This document shows, piece after piece, positions 46,367-54,620 of a stretch of DNA of 64,000 bases. The notes below the pieces were generated by a model. It was not told where the DNA came from. It saw only the letters and a list, made by a program, of their open reading frames with translations, and made no database searches. A program made the translations under genes and the position numbers. The stretch lies in the NCBI GenBank assembly GCA_900104565.1, contig LT629952.1, forward strand, positions 806,001 to 870,000, read 5' to 3'. Positions within the stretch are counted from its first letter, which is position 1. Every line of letters begins with the position of its first letter. The stretch is from Ruminococcaceae bacterium Marseille-P2935 (GTDB taxonomy: Bacteria; Bacillota; Clostridia; Oscillospirales; Ruminococcaceae).

Positions 46367-46778
46367 GTAAAAGGGTATTCAAGGGGTTCTTATTGAATTT
46401 TCACAGTTTTTAAGCAGTTTTTACTTACTAAATACCGTTTACCATTAGAATGTGACCGTTCAAAACTTGCCAGATTACTTTAACCAGTTTGCCTTTTTTA
46501 TAAGCCATTGGTATAATAGTATAAGTTCTATCTAAAAACTGGTAGAATGTTGGCTTGGCTTGTTAAACTTTCGGTTGCAGCTAAATCTTTTAAAATATTT
46601 GCCTGCCGCTCGTATAAACGTATAAAATAATTTATTGTTGTTCAATAAATAAAATAAAAAAAACGCAGCTCGAGAAAAATACATAAAAATTTGCTTTTCA
46701 TGCTGCCTATCACTGCAGCAAAGGATTGATTGGAAACACGCCGGTATGGCTTTTTCTAATAAAAAAGGAGGTATGATC
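46367..46778. other. Intergenic region without recognisable feature
   Basis: About 410 bp AT-rich sequence between tspO and the acetyltransferase gene. A minus frame (46532-46834) covers it but has no SD and overlaps the SD of the next gene; nothing is called. Confidence 0.4.
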
Positions 46779-47240
46779 ATGACAATTCGGGAATTTGTCA
46801 GTTCGGACAAAGAAACGTATTTTGCCATGTCCAAAAAATTTTATTCTGGTACGGCTGCCCTGCACGAGATGAACCCTACTCATTGTGAGGCAACTTTTGC
46901 AGCCTGCTGCAACCGGTCCCCTTATACCCGCGGATTCATGCTGGAACAGGACGGAAAAGCTTTGGGGTTTGCCCTGCTGTCTTTCACCTGGAGCAATGAA
47001 TCGGGCGGGCTGGTGGTACTCCTGGAAGAACTGTATGTGTCGGAAGAGGCGCGCGGTACTGGAGTCGGCTCAAATTTTTTAGACTGGATGAAACAGAATT
47101 ACCCCGAGGCAACCCGTTTCCGCCTGGAGGTCACCCACGCCAATAAAGACGCCAAGCGCTTATATGAAAGAAATGGATTTGAACTTTTGGATTACATTCA
47201 AATGGTAAAAGACATAGAACCAACTCATCCCGAAGCATAA
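46779..47240 (+). CDS. GNAT-family N-acetyltransferase
   Basis: The 153-residue acetyltransferase contains the acetyl-CoA binding motif A (LYVSEEARGTGVGSNFLDWM, Q/RxxGxG/A pattern) and motif B (FRLEVTHANKDAKRLYERNGFELLDYIQMVK). The substrate is not predictable. ATG 46779 has AAGGAGG six bases upstream. Its stop codon lies in the loop of its own terminator. Confidence 0.93.
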   Translation: MTIREFVSSDKETYFAMSKKFYSGTAALHEMNPTHCEATFAACCNRSPYTRGFMLEQDGKALGFALLSFTWSNESGGLVVLLEELYVSEEARGTGVGSNFLDWMKQNYPEATRFRLEVTHANKDAKRLYERNGFELLDYIQMVKDIEPTHPEA

Positions 47241-47255
47241 GCTTCGGGATTTTTC
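47227..47255 (+). terminator. Terminator enclosing the GNAT stop codon
   Basis: ATCCCGAAGC (47227-47236) pairs with GCTTCGGGAT (47241-47250), loop ATAA, followed by T5. The TAA stop (47238-47240) is in the loop. Confidence 0.88.
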
Positions 47256-47593
47256 TTTCATTTTATTAAACGATATTAAAACTTTCTTAAAACTACTGTT
47301 TGTCTAATTAAATCAATTGAGAGCACCTTTTTTATGTGTTATAGTTATTATAATTGTTAAATCTTAACAGTTGCTTTCTCTACTGCAGAATGAATGTCAT
47401 ACTGTTTTCTCATTGCCATATGGCAGCTGTATCATTCAATCAAAATATTTGGAAACTTCCATTTTAATTTGCAACAATTATTTATAAACGGAACACTGTA
47501 TAAGGTAGAGAACGCTCGCTTTCTCCTCTCTTTGACCCAGAGGAGAGGGCTTTGTACTAGGCAGCATATTTTCGCAACGGAATGAGGGATGAC
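47241..47593. other. Leader region of the MacB-like operon
   Basis: After the terminator there is AT-rich sequence and then a leader hairpin TCTCCTCT (47522-47529) with AGAGGAGA (47539-47546), 48 bp before the ATPase start. No gene seen. Confidence 0.45.
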
Positions 47594-48742
47594 ATGGAGC
47601 CTATTATTGATGTCGTAAATCTGCGCAAGGTTTACCGGCTGGGTACCGAAAAGGTTGTTGCTTTGGACAACATAAACCTTAAAATTAATAAAGGGGAAAT
47701 TTGTTGTATTCTGGGCACCTCCGGTTCTGGTAAATCCACCTTGTTAAATCAGCTCGCGGGGCTGGAAAAACCCACCCGTGGCATGGTACTGATCAACAAG
47801 GTGAATATTTCGAATCTGAACGAAAAAAAACTTGCGCGTTTCAGGCAAAAATTTATCGGCTTTGTTTTTCAGTCCTACAACCTGCTTCCGTCCTATACGG
47901 CGGTGGAAAACGTCAGCCTGCCGCTGATGTTTAAGGGGGTTGGAAAACGAAAACGAGAAAAACTCTCCAAGACTATGCTTAAAAACGTAGGGCTTGCCAG
48001 CCGCATGAAGCACCGTCCGACCCAAATGTCTGGCGGCCAGCAGCAGCGTGTTGGTATTGCCCGTGCTTTTGTGGGAAAGCCAGCTATTGTATTTGCTGAC
48101 GAGCCGACCGGAAACTTAGATTCCAAAACAACCATTGATGTTATGGAATTAATGGTAAACATGGCCCGCAAAAACAACCAGACCCTTGTACTGGTTACCC
48201 ACGACCGGGAACTTGCTGAATATGCAGACCGGATTGTAACACTGGTAGACGGCAATATTACCAGTGATTGCCGCAATCAGTCTCTGGTTGGAGCAGACGG
48301 TATTTCGGTAAAACGGAAGCAGCCTGACAACACGCCGGAAGAGGAACAGGCCGCTGAAGAACAGGCAATAACCGGGGCGTCCGCCCAGTCATCCCCTCTT
48401 GAGGGTAATGGCCCGTCATCTGCGCCGACTGATGTCCTTCAGGGTTCACCAACGGAAACTTTGAGTGAGGATACTGCAGTTGTAACCTATTGTGAAGAAC
48501 AGCCCAGCCCACAGATAATTTTAGAAAAACCGGTTGCAGTAAACCCCTACATCAATGAACAGACTGCTGCCAAAAAGCAATCTTTGTTTCAGCGGCTGTT
48601 CCATAAAAAAGCGGCTCTCCCCTCTGACCCTGAGGGGATTTCCATCCAGGAGACACACCTGGAGGAAACAAAAGACGAACGATCTGATCAGGCACAGGAT
48701 GAGGAGCAAACTGAAGCTTCAGCAACTACTCAAAACCAATAG
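47594..48742 (+). CDS. MacB/LolD-type ABC ATP-binding protein with long C-terminal tail
   Basis: The 382-residue ATPase has Walker A GTSGSGKST, Q-loop FVFQSYNLLPSYTAVENVSLP, signature MSGGQQQRVGIARAF, Walker B IVFADEPTGNLDS and H-loop VLVTHD, all within the first 225 residues. This is the class of ATPases that work with FtsX-like permeases (MacB, LolD). The remaining 155 residues are an acidic, Pro/Glu/Gln-rich tail without recognised domain, with one basic segment (KKQSLFQRLFHKKAAL). ATG 47594 is used since AGGG lies upstream, although ATG 47582 is in frame. First gene of a three-gene operon. Confidence 0.92.
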   Translation: MEPIIDVVNLRKVYRLGTEKVVALDNINLKINKGEICCILGTSGSGKSTLLNQLAGLEKPTRGMVLINKVNISNLNEKKLARFRQKFIGFVFQSYNLLPSYTAVENVSLPLMFKGVGKRKREKLSKTMLKNVGLASRMKHRPTQMSGGQQQRVGIARAFVGKPAIVFADEPTGNLDSKTTIDVMELMVNMARKNNQTLVLVTHDRELAEYADRIVTLVDGNITSDCRNQSLVGADGISVKRKQPDNTPEEEQAAEEQAITGASAQSSPLEGNGPSSAPTDVLQGSPTETLSEDTAVVTYCEEQPSPQIILEKPVAVNPYINEQTAAKKQSLFQRLFHKKAALPSDPEGISIQETHLEETKDERSDQAQDEEQTEASATTQNQ

Positions 48743-48764
48743 GCAGATGATGGAGGAATTGAAG

Positions 48765-50219
48765 ATGATAAAAACAAACAAAGTAATTTCCGTTTTTCTT
48801 GCGGTAATTATGGTAAGTATGCTGTTTGCCTCTGCTACGGTAACGGCATTTGCAGCAGGAAAGCCTTTGCAGGTAAGCGGTTATGCACGAATTTCCAATG
48901 TAAAGGACGAAAAAGGTAACGTCGTTGCCAATACTGAATTGAAAAAGGGGTATATATGCGATATCGAATTGGATGTAGCCGACCCTAATATTAATACAGC
49001 GGTCAATTTCACCCGATATCAATTTGCCCTAACCGGAAACAGCTTTACATCAACTGACTCCGGTAAACAAATTACCATAAAAGGTGATCCTGCATTAAAT
49101 TCTGACGGCAACCTGTCCTATACCCTTGTCTTTCCACAAGTGGAATATACCGGAAATGGTTCAACTCTCTCCTTTACTACCAGCTATGACTGGAAAGATG
49201 ATAAGGACGCCACTCAAACGCAGACGAATAAATTATCCATCCGCGTACTGGAGTGCACCGAAAACCCGGTAGAAATTCCTCCTTACGACGGCGGCGGCAG
49301 CGGCGGAAATGATGACGATGATGAAAAAATTAAAGGCGCTACCCCCTATATCATCGTAGACCAGTACAACTATGGCGGCGGCCAGGTTGCTGCAGGCAGT
49401 ACATTTCCCCTTAAAATACGTTTTTACAATACACACCCCCACATTGATATTGAAAACATTGTCATGACCATTGCCCCATCTGACGCGTTGTCCTTAGCCA
49501 GTTCTTCCAACACCTTCTATATTTCGCTGCTGGAATCCGAAAAAGCTATGGAAAAAGCCGTAAACGTTCAGGTAAAACCGGATGCTACCCCCGAATCCCA
49601 CTCGGTTACGGTTTCTTTCAAATATGAATACATAACCAATGACCAGCGTATGAGCGGCGAAATGACCGAAACAATTGCAATTCCAGTGTATCAGGCTGAC
49701 CGTATGCAGGCAACCGCTGCAGATATTCCCACCTCGCTTTACCCTAATGAGGAATACTCCATCTCTTTAAATTTGGTGAACAAAGGTAAAAGCACCATTT
49801 ACAATGTAGCGGTAGAACTGGTCGGCAATATGGCAAACCCCGGGAACCTCCAAAACCTGGGCAATTATGAGGCTGGGAAATCCGGCTCTGCAGATTTTGA
49901 TATTATGTCTACCGGCGAAGACATTTCCGGCGAAATGGTAGTAACCTACGAAGATTCCAACATGAATGTAAAAGAAATTCGAGTTCCTTTCAACATTCCA
50001 TGTGAAAAAGTGGAAGAGCCGGTTATTAACCCCGGGGATGGGGTTATTGACCCTGGCATGGACCCTGGTATGGAGCCCGGAATGGAAGACCAAGGCGGCC
50101 TGCCCCTATGGGCAATTATTGCAATTGCCGTGGGTGTTGTAGTGGTAATTGTTGTAATTGTTATTATAGTAAAAAAGGTAAAAGCTAACAGGAGCGAGTT
50201 CGACGATGAAGATATTTGA
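48765..50219 (+). CDS. Membrane-anchored extracellular protein of the ABC system
   Basis: The 484-residue protein has a signal peptide (KVISVFLAVIMVSMLFASATVTAFAAG), extracellular beta-rich domains, among them a CARDB/NEW3-like region (about 270-440, YPNEEYSISLNLVNKGKSTIYNVAVELVG), and a C-terminal membrane anchor (LPLWAIIAIAVGVVVVIVVIVIIVKK) with a short cytoplasmic tail. It takes the position occupied by MacA-like adaptors in Gram-negative systems, but has no adaptor hairpin. A Gly/Asp-rich linker (PPYDGGGSGGNDDDDEK) separates two domains. GGAGG precedes ATG 48765. Its end overlaps the permease start by 14 bases. Confidence 0.8.
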   Translation: MIKTNKVISVFLAVIMVSMLFASATVTAFAAGKPLQVSGYARISNVKDEKGNVVANTELKKGYICDIELDVADPNINTAVNFTRYQFALTGNSFTSTDSGKQITIKGDPALNSDGNLSYTLVFPQVEYTGNGSTLSFTTSYDWKDDKDATQTQTNKLSIRVLECTENPVEIPPYDGGGSGGNDDDDEKIKGATPYIIVDQYNYGGGQVAAGSTFPLKIRFYNTHPHIDIENIVMTIAPSDALSLASSSNTFYISLLESEKAMEKAVNVQVKPDATPESHSVTVSFKYEYITNDQRMSGEMTETIAIPVYQADRMQATAADIPTSLYPNEEYSISLNLVNKGKSTIYNVAVELVGNMANPGNLQNLGNYEAGKSGSADFDIMSTGEDISGEMVVTYEDSNMNVKEIRVPFNIPCEKVEEPVINPGDGVIDPGMDPGMEPGMEDQGGLPLWAIIAIAVGVVVVIVVIVIIVKKVKANRSEFDDEDI

Positions 50220-51645
50220 TCAGATTTCGATGTGCCTGAGGAATCTGTTCCGCCGCCCCTTGAGAACCATTCTCACCGTTGTCGGTGTTATTGTTGGTAC
50301 CTGCTCCATTGTGGTAATGCTGTCCATCGGCATTGGCATGAAAGCAAGCCAGGAGCAGATGCTGGCCCAAATGGGCGATTTGACCCTGATTAACGTATAC
50401 AACTACAGTGGGGGCGGTGGAAACACTACCGAGGTTCCGCCCATGGATGACGCCATGGTAGCACAGTTTCAGGCCATGGAGGGTGTGGATATTGCAACCC
50501 CCCTCTATCAAAACTATGAATTGCAAATGAAGCTGGTTGCGGGTAAAAATGACCGATACGAAACCTATGCGTATAATGTTACCGGCATTTATAAGGAAGC
50601 TTTGGAAAAATTGGGTTATAAAGTAAGCGAAGGGCGCATGCTCTCGGACCAGGACCCGGATTTTGCCATGGTATTCGGCGCCTATTCGGCATACGACTTT
50701 ACCGACACCAAAAAAACCCGCAATAATTACCGCAGCCCGCAGGATCAAAACGGGAATCCTCAGGATCCATTTGTTAATCCCCTAAAAGATAAAATCACGC
50801 TGAAAATGCAAATTTATGATAAAGAAGGGGAAGAGAAAAAACCGATCACCAAAGAAATTAAAGTTGTTGGCATTATGCAGGAGGACTGGAGCAAAGGGTA
50901 TCAAACCGCTTATGGTATGTTTATGGATATTGATGACATGAAAAAGCTAGAAGCGGAATACAATAAAGCCTCCGGCAAAAAAAATAACAGCTCCGGCGGC
51001 GCAGTGGTATCTATTGGCGGTGGCGGCATGATTGGCGGCGGTGGCGGAAGCAAAACCAAAGGGTACGAAAACGTTGTCGTCAAGGTAAAAGATATTAGCA
51101 TGGTTGCTGCCGTAGAGGAACAGATTAAAGCTCTGGGGTACAACACCAACTCTATGGAAAGCATTCGTAAACCCATGGAGGAATCGGCAAAGCAGCAGCA
51201 GCTGTTTTTAGGCTGCATTGGCGCAATTGCATTGCTGGTAGCGGCAATTGGCATTGCAAACACCATGCTTATGTCAATTTATGAACGTACTAGGGAAATT
51301 GGTGTTATGAAGGTGCTCGGCTGCTTTATTGGAAACATTCGTACTATCTTCCTCATGGAAGCCGGCCTGATCGGCTTTTTGGGCGGTGTGGTTGGCATTG
51401 GGTTAAGTTATGCCATTTCCTTTGCTATGAACTTCTTTGGCCTCAACTTTGGAGGTATGTTCGGCGGCGGTGGCATGTTTGGTGGCATGGGGGATATGGG
51501 CGGTGCTGCTCAAATTTCCATTATTCCACCCTGGCTGGTAGTAGTCGCGCTCATCTTCTCGACTTTGGTGGGGTTGGTGTCTGGCTTCTACCCTGCAAAC
51601 CGCGCGGTAAAAATTTCGGCTATGGAAGCAATCAAACACGAATAA
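50206..51645 (+). CDS. MacB-like ABC permease (FtsX domain)
   Basis: The 479-residue permease has an N-terminal membrane helix (LRTILTVVGVIVGTCSIVVMLSIGIGM), a large extracellular MacB_PCD domain (about 50-330) and three C-terminal helices of the FtsX type (LGCIGAIALLVAAIGIANTMLMSIYERTREIGVMKVLGC and following; PPWLVVVALIFSTLVGLVSGFYPANRAVKISAMEAI). Two Gly-rich insertions are unusual: GGGGMIGGGGGSK in the outer domain and GGMFGGGGMFGGMGDMGG in the loop between the last two helices. It should act as a mechanotransmitting exporter with the ATPase and the anchored protein; the substrate is unknown. Confidence 0.92.
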   Translation: MKIFDQISMCLRNLFRRPLRTILTVVGVIVGTCSIVVMLSIGIGMKASQEQMLAQMGDLTLINVYNYSGGGGNTTEVPPMDDAMVAQFQAMEGVDIATPLYQNYELQMKLVAGKNDRYETYAYNVTGIYKEALEKLGYKVSEGRMLSDQDPDFAMVFGAYSAYDFTDTKKTRNNYRSPQDQNGNPQDPFVNPLKDKITLKMQIYDKEGEEKKPITKEIKVVGIMQEDWSKGYQTAYGMFMDIDDMKKLEAEYNKASGKKNNSSGGAVVSIGGGGMIGGGGGSKTKGYENVVVKVKDISMVAAVEEQIKALGYNTNSMESIRKPMEESAKQQQLFLGCIGAIALLVAAIGIANTMLMSIYERTREIGVMKVLGCFIGNIRTIFLMEAGLIGFLGGVVGIGLSYAISFAMNFFGLNFGGMFGGGGMFGGMGDMGGAAQISIIPPWLVVVALIFSTLVGLVSGFYPANRAVKISAMEAIKHE

Positions 51646-51752
51646 ATCAAAACCACGCGTTGAACGCGAGGTATGCACCAGCCCTGGAAGGGCATTTTAC
51701 TGGCGCGCCTCTCAAGAGGCACCGAATAGATTCGTCAACCGCATAATGTTTA

Positions 51753-51780
51753 CAGGCCGCCGCTAAAGCGGCCTGTTTTT
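51753..51780 (+). terminator. Terminator after the MacB-like operon / before IS200
   Basis: CAGGCCGC (51753-51760) pairs with GCGGCCTG (51768-51775), then T5 on the plus strand; it abuts the end of the convergent tnpA gene. It may belong to the insertion sequence. Confidence 0.8.
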
Positions 51781-52249
51781 ATGCCTTTGTATTCTTGCTA
51801 CCCGTAAACGGGTCTATGTACTCTTTGATGGATGTTTGGTCTGCCATTATATCCTCTTGCAGTTGATTTTTCATATACTCCGCTATTGCAGTTTTATTAC
51901 GTCCCACTGTGTCGACATAATAACCTCTGCACCAAAAGTGTCTACTCTCGTATTTATATTTCAGATTAGCATGTCTGTCGAATACCATCAGAGAGCTTTT
52001 ACCTTTGAGAAAAACCATGAATTGTGCTGCGTTCAAACTTGGCGGAATACTTACCAGCTTATGGATGTGGTCTGGGCATGCTTCGGCTTCAATAATCTCA
52101 ACATCCTTTTGCTTGCATAACTCTCTAAGTATTACTCCTATGTCTGCTTTTATCTTACCGTATATCTCTTTTCTCCGGTATTTTGGTGCAAAAACTATAT
52201 GGTACTGGCATCTCCACTTGGAATGTGATAAACTTTCTTTGTCATTCAC
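51779..52249 (-). CDS. tnpA: IS200-type transposase (Y1 HUH)
   Basis: The 156-residue Y1 transposase has the HUH motif in EACPDHIHKLVSIPP and the nucleophile Tyr in TVGRNKTAIAEYMKNQLQED. SHSKWRCQYHIVFAPKYRRKEIYG is the usual N-terminus. It cuts and joins single-stranded DNA at subterminal hairpins. A GTG start at 52249 with SD AAGGAGG is proposed. There is no tnpB, so this is the single-gene IS200 group. The reading frame is complete. Confidence 0.95.
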   Translation of the reverse strand: MNDKESLSHSKWRCQYHIVFAPKYRRKEIYGKIKADIGVILRELCKQKDVEIIEAEACPDHIHKLVSIPPSLNAAQFMVFLKGKSSLMVFDRHANLKYKYESRHFWCRGYYVDTVGRNKTAIAEYMKNQLQEDIMADQTSIKEYIDPFTGSKNTKA

Positions 52250-52252
52250 GAC

Positions 52253-52317
52253 AAAACCTCCTTTTGTTTTCTTTTGCGGTCGGTAAACCTGCAATTACTT
52301 TAACAAAAGGAGGTTTT
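52253..52317 (-). promoter_or_regulatory. RBS-sequestering stem upstream of tnpA
   Basis: AAAACCTCCTTTTGTT (52253-52268) is a perfect 16-bp reverse complement of AACAAAAGGAGGTTTT (52302-52317). In the tnpA transcript the SD lies within this stem, so translation start would be blocked, as described for IS200 of enterobacteria. Confidence 0.85.
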
Positions 52318-52383
52318 CTTGTATCTAAAAATTTTTCCTCACCGGCATAACCGGTGGTTTTTTAACGCTAAAGCTACAAAATA

Positions 52384-52423
52384 AGAAGGGACCGTACAGT
52401 TTTTCTGTGCGGCCCTTCTTTTA
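52384..52423 (+). terminator. Terminator upstream of the aldo/keto reductase gene
   Basis: AGAAGGGACCGTACAG pairs with CTGTGCGGCCCTTCT (one mismatch, one wobble) around T5, then TTTTAT. It may be the original terminator of the MacB-like operon, with the insertion sequence placed in between. Confidence 0.75.
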
Positions 52424-52526
52424 TGAATTCTCTTGACATACCCTGTATTATACATGATAAGATAAAACCAATATATATCACTGCATTAGCATATTGGGGG
52501 GTACATTTTACCAGAAAGGAATCAAC

Positions 52527-53675
52527 ATGAATTATCGTAAACTTGGACGAACCGAATTAATGGTTAGTGAAATTGGGTTGGGTTGTGAGGGCTTTGCGGG
52601 CCATGACGAAACCTTAACCCAGAAACTAATGAATACCGCAGAACAATACGGCATAAATTGCCTGGATTTATATATACCAAACCCCGATCTTCGCAGCAGG
52701 GTCGGCCAGGCACTGAGGGGCAGGCGTAAACAGTTTGTGCTGCAGGCTCACCTTTGCACGGTGTTTCAAAACGGTCAATATGAGCGTACCCGTGACCCAC
52801 AAGCTGTACAAAACAGTTTTGAAGACCTGCTGACCCGTTTGGGCACCGATTATGTTGATATTGGCATGATTCATTATGTAGACTCTTTGGAGGATTGGAA
52901 GGCTGTTGCAGACGGCCCTATCATGCAATATGCAAAAGAACTGCAGTCGAGGGGGAAAATACGTCATATCGGCCTGAGCAGCCACAACCCTATAGCTGCT
53001 TTGGAAGCGGTAAAAAGCGGGCTGGTTGATGTGCTGATGTTCAGCATAAACCCCTGTTATGACCTGCAGCCCGCCAGTGAAGACTGCTTTGCATTGTGGG
53101 ACGAAAAAAACTATGAACACCCATTGGTTAATATGGATGCGGACCGAGAGGCATTGTATGAAACCTGCAGCCGCCTTGGAGTTGGTATTACTGTTATGAA
53201 AGCATTTGGCGGAGGAGATTTGTTAAATGAAAAACTTTCGCCAGCAGGCAAAGCCCTCACCCCGTACCAGTGTCTGCATTATGCTTTGACCCGCCCTGCC
53301 GTGGCTACGGTTTTAACTGGTGCACATACGGTTCAGGAGCTGACCGCCTGCGCCAAATATGAAGATGCCTCCACTACAGAAAAGGATTATGCCGCAGCTT
53401 TGGCGGCTCTCCCCAAAATTAGCTGGAAAGGCCACTGCATGTATTGCGGCCACTGCGCACCCTGCCCCAAGGGGATTGACGTTGCTGCTGTAATGAAATT
53501 TTTAAACCTGACAAAAGCACAGGGAAACATTCCAGAAACCGTACGGGAGCATTATTCCCTGCTTACCCACGCAGCCAAAGAATGTGCAGAATGCGGGCAA
53601 TGCCAAAACCGCTGCCCCTTTGAAGTCCCCGTCATTGAAAATATGAGGCAGGCGGCAGGCCTGTTTGGAAAATAA
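52527..53675 (+). CDS. Aldo/keto reductase with C-terminal 2x[4Fe-4S] domain
   Basis: The 382-residue protein has an N-terminal aldo/keto reductase barrel (MNYRKLGRTELMVSEIGLGCEGF to about residue 290) followed by ferredoxin-like Cys clusters CMYCGHCAPCPKG and CAECGQCQNRCPF. Of the AKR tetrad, Asp47 and the His in DIGMIHYVD are present, but the Tyr position is occupied by Asn (LDLYIPNPD) and the Lys position by His (VLQAHL). This seems a trait of this ferredoxin-fused group. Electron transfer to or from an iron-sulfur partner is likely; the substrate is unknown. ATG 52527 is preceded by AAAGGA. Confidence 0.9.
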   Translation: MNYRKLGRTELMVSEIGLGCEGFAGHDETLTQKLMNTAEQYGINCLDLYIPNPDLRSRVGQALRGRRKQFVLQAHLCTVFQNGQYERTRDPQAVQNSFEDLLTRLGTDYVDIGMIHYVDSLEDWKAVADGPIMQYAKELQSRGKIRHIGLSSHNPIAALEAVKSGLVDVLMFSINPCYDLQPASEDCFALWDEKNYEHPLVNMDADREALYETCSRLGVGITVMKAFGGGDLLNEKLSPAGKALTPYQCLHYALTRPAVATVLTGAHTVQELTACAKYEDASTTEKDYAAALAALPKISWKGHCMYCGHCAPCPKGIDVAAVMKFLNLTKAQGNIPETVREHYSLLTHAAKECAECGQCQNRCPFEVPVIENMRQAAGLFGK

Positions 53676-53678
53676 TAT

Positions 53679-53704
53679 TCGAAAGGGTTTTCGGCCTTTT
53701 TTAT
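53679..53704 (+). terminator. Terminator after the aldo/keto reductase gene
   Basis: A short hairpin (CGAAA...TTTCG with GGCC) followed by T6 begins 4 bp after the stop codon. Confidence 0.6.
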
Positions 53705-53775
53705 AATCGATTTGTTGCAGGGAATCATAGTTTTTAAACTTCAATAAATTCGATACAAAATGGGAGGGACTGCCT

Positions 53776-54108
53776 ATGGCAAAATATGAAAAAAACGTCA
53801 CAGGTAATTTTAACGATATTTTAAACAAGCTAAATGATGCTGTGATGAACGGGAGTATGTCAGCTTCTTTTGAAGATGGTAGTGAATACCATCTTCAAAA
53901 CTTCGATTTTGCAGTGCGTGTATATGAACGGTACAGTTTTATGGGTGGAAACCGGGTGAGCTTAACGATCTCTCTTGCCGGGTACAACAATCATTATTTT
54001 TTAAGCGCAATTACATCAGGGGGCAGTCAGGCTATGCTGTTCAAAATAAACACCCTGGGCGAGGAAGGTTTTTTAGACTCCATCCGTGATATGATTGAAA
54101 GTTTATAA
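53776..54108 (+). CDS. DUF6054-like small protein
   Basis: The 110-residue protein starts MAKYEKNVTGNFNDILNKLNDAVMNGSMSASFEDGSEY and contains VRVYERYSFMGGNRVSLTISLAGYNNHYFLSAITSGGSQAMLFKINTLGEEGFLDSI, which I recognise as the DUF6054 pattern of Clostridia. No function is known, no signal or membrane segment is present. ATG 53776 follows GGGAGGG at about nine bases. Monocistronic. Confidence 0.8.
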   Translation: MAKYEKNVTGNFNDILNKLNDAVMNGSMSASFEDGSEYHLQNFDFAVRVYERYSFMGGNRVSLTISLAGYNNHYFLSAITSGGSQAMLFKINTLGEEGFLDSIRDMIESL

Positions 54109-54533
54109 AATTTTTTTGGTACAGTCCGTTTGTCCAAACTTCTTCCCCTTAAATTCAATTGGCCTGTTTGGTACACATACTGCTTAACCGGTAACATGAA
54201 CAGACCCTTCCGTAACTCAATCTGAAAAGATGTAATTATTTAAGTAAAAAGCTAGTCTAAAGATGATTTAGGCTCGTGAATAGAGTGGGCAAGTGATGTG
54301 AAAAACGGAATATACATCAACTGCTGGGGAATTTTCCGGTAGGCTTTTCCAGTGCCGGTATATACCATCGGTTAACGAATGAATTTTGTTTTTTCGTACC
54401 TTTAACCCGTTAACTAAGCTAGACTTCTCTTGCTCTTATGCTACTTGAATCCTTCATCTTTTATTTTATATTCAAAAGGAAAGTAATCTGTTTTCAACAG
54501 CTTAATTAGCGGCTCATTCCTGCTATATTAAAT
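54109..54533. other. Intergenic region without recognisable gene
   Basis: About 425 bp between the DUF6054-like gene and the shared terminator. No frame with a ribosome binding site, no RNA gene and no repeat was recognised. Confidence 0.45.
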
Positions 54534-54576
54534 AAAAGAGGCTGGCATCGGTTTTATCGATATCAGCCTCTTTTTC
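54534..54576. terminator. Bidirectional terminator between convergent genes
   Basis: AAAAGAGGCTG pairs with CAGCCTCTTTT, with an inner ATCG/CGAT pair and T5. It lies between the DUF6054-like gene (plus) and clpE (minus) and serves either strand. Confidence 0.8.
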
Positions 54577-54620
54577 TTTTTATAAACAAACCATAACACT
54601 ACGGTTTTTCATTAGCTGGA

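Larger units (their letters stand above)
51779..52320 (-). mobile_element. IS200/IS605-family insertion sequence, minimal extent
   Basis: This range covers the tnpA gene and its leader. Subterminal hairpins that could be the ends are at 51707-51720 (GCCTCT/AGAGGC) or 51753-51775 on one side and 52340-52356 (CACCGG/CCGGTG) on the other. Such elements make no target duplication, so exact ends cannot be fixed here. Confidence 0.75.
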
